Assembly (NCBI GenBank): GCA_017384185.1 | Contig: JAFNUH010000397.1 | Span: 1-9,861, forward strand | Source of the DNA: Alistipes sp. | Lineage (GTDB): Bacteria > Bacteroidota > Bacteroidia > Bacteroidales > Rikenellaceae | Length of the DNA: 9,861 nucleotides | Reading direction: 5' to 3' | Shown here: positions 8,235-9,861 of the stretch, piece after piece | Layout: every line of letters begins with the position of its first letter | Position numbering within the stretch: the first letter of the stretch is position 1 | Made by a program: the position numbers and the translations under genes | The notes under the pieces: model-generated | The model's input: only the letters and a program-made list of their open reading frames with translations | Told to the model about the DNA's origin: nothing | Databases searched by the model: none

Positions 8235-9554
8235 ATGAAGTATATATATTCTCTCCTACTAACCCTCTGCGTGATGTCGGCTGCTACGGCACAGCAGAAG
8301 GTTATTTCGCTCAAGGAGTGCCTTGAAATAGGATTACAGCAAAATTATGATATCCTTATCGTTCGCAACGACGAGCGCATAAGTAGCAACAATGCCACTG
8401 CTGCAAATGCTGGTATGTTGCCTACGCTTGACCTCTCGTCGGGATATTCTGGCGTAGCTAACCGTACTGCCACAACCCCATTTGAGGGCGAAAAAACAAT
8501 CGATAATGCTGCATATAATCAGACCGTTGATGTGGGCGTGTCGCTTAATTGGACTCTGTTCGAAGGTATGCGAGTGCAGACAAACCTTAAAAAGTTGCGT
8601 GAGCTGGAGCAGAAGGGTAAGCTCAATACCCGCCTTACGATTGAGGATTTTATCGCTAACCTTACAGCCGAGTACTACAACTTGATTCAGCAGACGCTGC
8701 GTCTGAAAAACTATCGCTATGCCGTGGGGCTCTCTCGTGAGCGATTGCGTATCACGGAGGCACGTTATCAGATTGGAGATTTCTCACGACTGGATTTGTT
8801 GCAGGCGAAGGTCGATTTTAACGCCGACTCGTCGCAGTATATGACTCAGCAGGAGCTGGTTACAGCGTCGTATATCCGTATCAATGAGCTTATGGCAAAT
8901 GAGGATATCAACGAACGTTGCATAGCACAGGATTCTGTAATTGAGGTAAATGGCTCACTAAAGTGGGATGAGCTTAGCCACCAGACAGCAACCTCTAACG
9001 TGTCGTTGCTTATCGCTGACCGCAATACGGCAATCTCTGAGCTGGATTTCAAAGCCGTGCAGGCCCGCAACTATCCCTATCTACGACTTAAGGCAGGATA
9101 TGGATATACACATAATATATATGCTAAGGGGTCAACGCAGTTGCGTGGTACGTTAGGACCAAACGTAGGTCTTAACTTAGGCTTTACACTCTTTGACGGT
9201 AATCGCCGCCGAGAGCAACGCAATGCACGTATTGAGATTGAGAATGCAGAATATAGCCGTGAGCAGTTGCGACAATCGCTGATGGCTGATTTGGCAAACT
9301 TCTGGCAGGCATACTGTAATAATCTTGAGGTTATTAAGCTCGAAAAGGAGAATCTAATTGCCGCTAAGGAGAATTACGAAATCGCTATGGAGCGTTATCT
9401 GCTCGGTGACCTTCCGGGCATCGATATGCGTGAAGCACAAAAGAGCCTTCTCGATGCCGAGGAGCGCATCCTCACCGCAGAGTACAACACCAAACTCTGC
9501 GAAATATCCCTAATGCAAATTAGTGGTAATATTCTCAACTACCTCGAGAAGTAG
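8235..9554 (+). CDS. TolC-family outer-membrane efflux channel protein
   Basis: This is the outer-membrane exit duct of the pump. A clear signal peptide (MKYIYSLLLTLCVMSAATA, likely cut after Ala19) precedes 420 mature residues with the two-repeat OEP layout. Each half has amphipathic coiled-coil helices and a short beta segment, for example YNQTVDVGVSLNWTLFEGM in the first half and LGPNVGLNLGFTLFDGNRR in the second. The paired LNWTLFEG and LGFTLFDG segments are a typical sign of the internal duplication. There is no lipobox, so it is not lipidated. The start lies 6 bases after the pump stop, so translation is probably coupled. It is the last gene of the operon, followed by a strong terminator. 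Confidence 0.95.
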   Translation: MKYIYSLLLTLCVMSAATAQQKVISLKECLEIGLQQNYDILIVRNDERISSNNATAANAGMLPTLDLSSGYSGVANRTATTPFEGEKTIDNAAYNQTVDVGVSLNWTLFEGMRVQTNLKKLRELEQKGKLNTRLTIEDFIANLTAEYYNLIQQTLRLKNYRYAVGLSRERLRITEARYQIGDFSRLDLLQAKVDFNADSSQYMTQQELVTASYIRINELMANEDINERCIAQDSVIEVNGSLKWDELSHQTATSNVSLLIADRNTAISELDFKAVQARNYPYLRLKAGYGYTHNIYAKGSTQLRGTLGPNVGLNLGFTLFDGNRRREQRNARIEIENAEYSREQLRQSLMADLANFWQAYCNNLEVIKLEKENLIAAKENYEIAMERYLLGDLPGIDMREAQKSLLDAEERILTAEYNTKLCEISLMQISGNILNYLEK

Positions 9555-9572
9555 AGGAGATTACATATATAT

Positions 9573-9611
9573 AAAATGGTGCTAACATCTTTGTTGTTAG
9601 CACCATTTTTT
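9573..9611. terminator. Strong, probably bidirectional terminator between convergent genes
   Basis: A perfect 14-bp stem pairs 9573-9586 (ending GGTGCTAAC) with 9596-9609 (starting GTTAGCACC) around a 9-base loop. On the plus strand it runs into a T-tract (9606-9611). On the minus strand the four A residues at 9573-9576, with further AT-rich sequence beyond, give a shorter T-tract. It begins 18 bases after the TolC stop and 5 bases before the stop of the opposing gene, so it can serve both. Confidence 0.93.
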
Positions 9612-9616
9612 GAAAT

Positions 9617-9861
9617 CTATTTCACATAAAATATATTCGAGACTGAGCGTTCGCCGGCGTGGTCGAAGAGTTTGTTGTCGGTGGGGTAGTTCAGAACGCC
9701 ATTGTCGGGTGCGTCCTTGAGCCAAAGGGTTGTTGAGCCACCGCCATCGAGGTTGATAGCATCGTAGCCACCGAGAATCTTCACAAGGTATGCCAACTCG
9801 GGGATGCTCACACCGTCGGCATTGCCTGCCGAGCGACCATCGACGGTTATAAATACTACCG
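9617..9861 (-). CDS. Phosphodiester glycosidase (NAGPA/DUF2233-type) domain protein, C-terminal fragment
   Basis: The frame is open from the window edge to TAG at 9617-9619, giving the last 80 residues of a longer protein. The segments FITVDGRSAGNADGVSIPEL, INLDGGGSTTLWL, GVLNYPTDNK and GERSVSNIF are, in this order, the characteristic end of the NAGPA fold. The DGR and LDGGGST motifs belong to its active region. Relatives are exported glycosidases acting on sugar-phosphodiesters or of unknown substrate; the human member is the uncovering enzyme of mannose-6-phosphate tagging. An internal GTG at 9811 is not a likely start because conserved residues precede it. The N-terminus, any signal peptide and the substrate are outside the window. 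Confidence 0.88.
   Translation of the reverse strand, partial: VVFITVDGRSAGNADGVSIPELAYLVKILGGYDAINLDGGGSTTLWLKDAPDNGVLNYPTDNKLFDHAGERSVSNIFYVK

Noticed and set aside
9617..9811. GTG at 9811 as the start of a small 64-residue protein
   Set aside because: Conserved residues of the phosphodiester glycosidase family (FITVDGRSAGNADG) continue upstream in frame to the window edge, so this is the tail of a longer gene.

Overview
The window looks like a chromosomal segment from a member of the Bacteroidales (phylum Bacteroidota). The protein families have Bacteroidota-type sequences, none of the complete genes has a convincing Shine-Dalgarno site, intergenic DNA is very AT-rich against moderate-GC coding regions, and two intergenic octamers match the TAnnTTTG -7 element of Bacteroidota promoters. 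Assignment below the order is not possible from this sequence.

Layout from left to right: (1) 24-1352 (+), an unrecognised 442-residue protein with a very acidic middle and a conserved-looking C-terminal part that may be a winged helix. (2) 1353-1660, a gap holding the minus-strand terminator of the next unit. (3) 3675-1661 (-), a two-gene hexuronate unit: an SDR-type fructuronate reductase (D-mannonate oxidoreductase), then mannonate dehydratase UxuA. Just upstream lie 35 in-frame codons that look like the severed C-terminus of an MFS hexuronate transporter, followed by AT-rich DNA with no trace of the rest. (4) 3676-4106, a divergent intergenic region holding that remnant, a -7-like element on each strand and AT-rich inverted repeats. 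(5) 4107-9554 (+), a compact tripartite RND efflux operon: membrane fusion protein, inner-membrane pump and TolC-type outer-membrane channel. (6) 9573-9611, a strong terminator that probably works both ways. (7) 9617-9861 (-), the C-terminal end of a phosphodiester glycosidase (NAGPA/DUF2233-type) protein whose start lies outside the window.

The uxu pair carries out consecutive steps, fructuronate to mannonate to 2-keto-3-deoxygluconate, in glucuronate catabolism. The efflux genes would form one trans-envelope pump driven by the proton gradient, of unknown substrate. No regulator gene is next to either unit. I see no CRISPR array, phage, transposase, tRNA or rRNA and no convincing new multi-gene system. 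The points most worth a second look are the truncated transporter and the architecture of the first protein.
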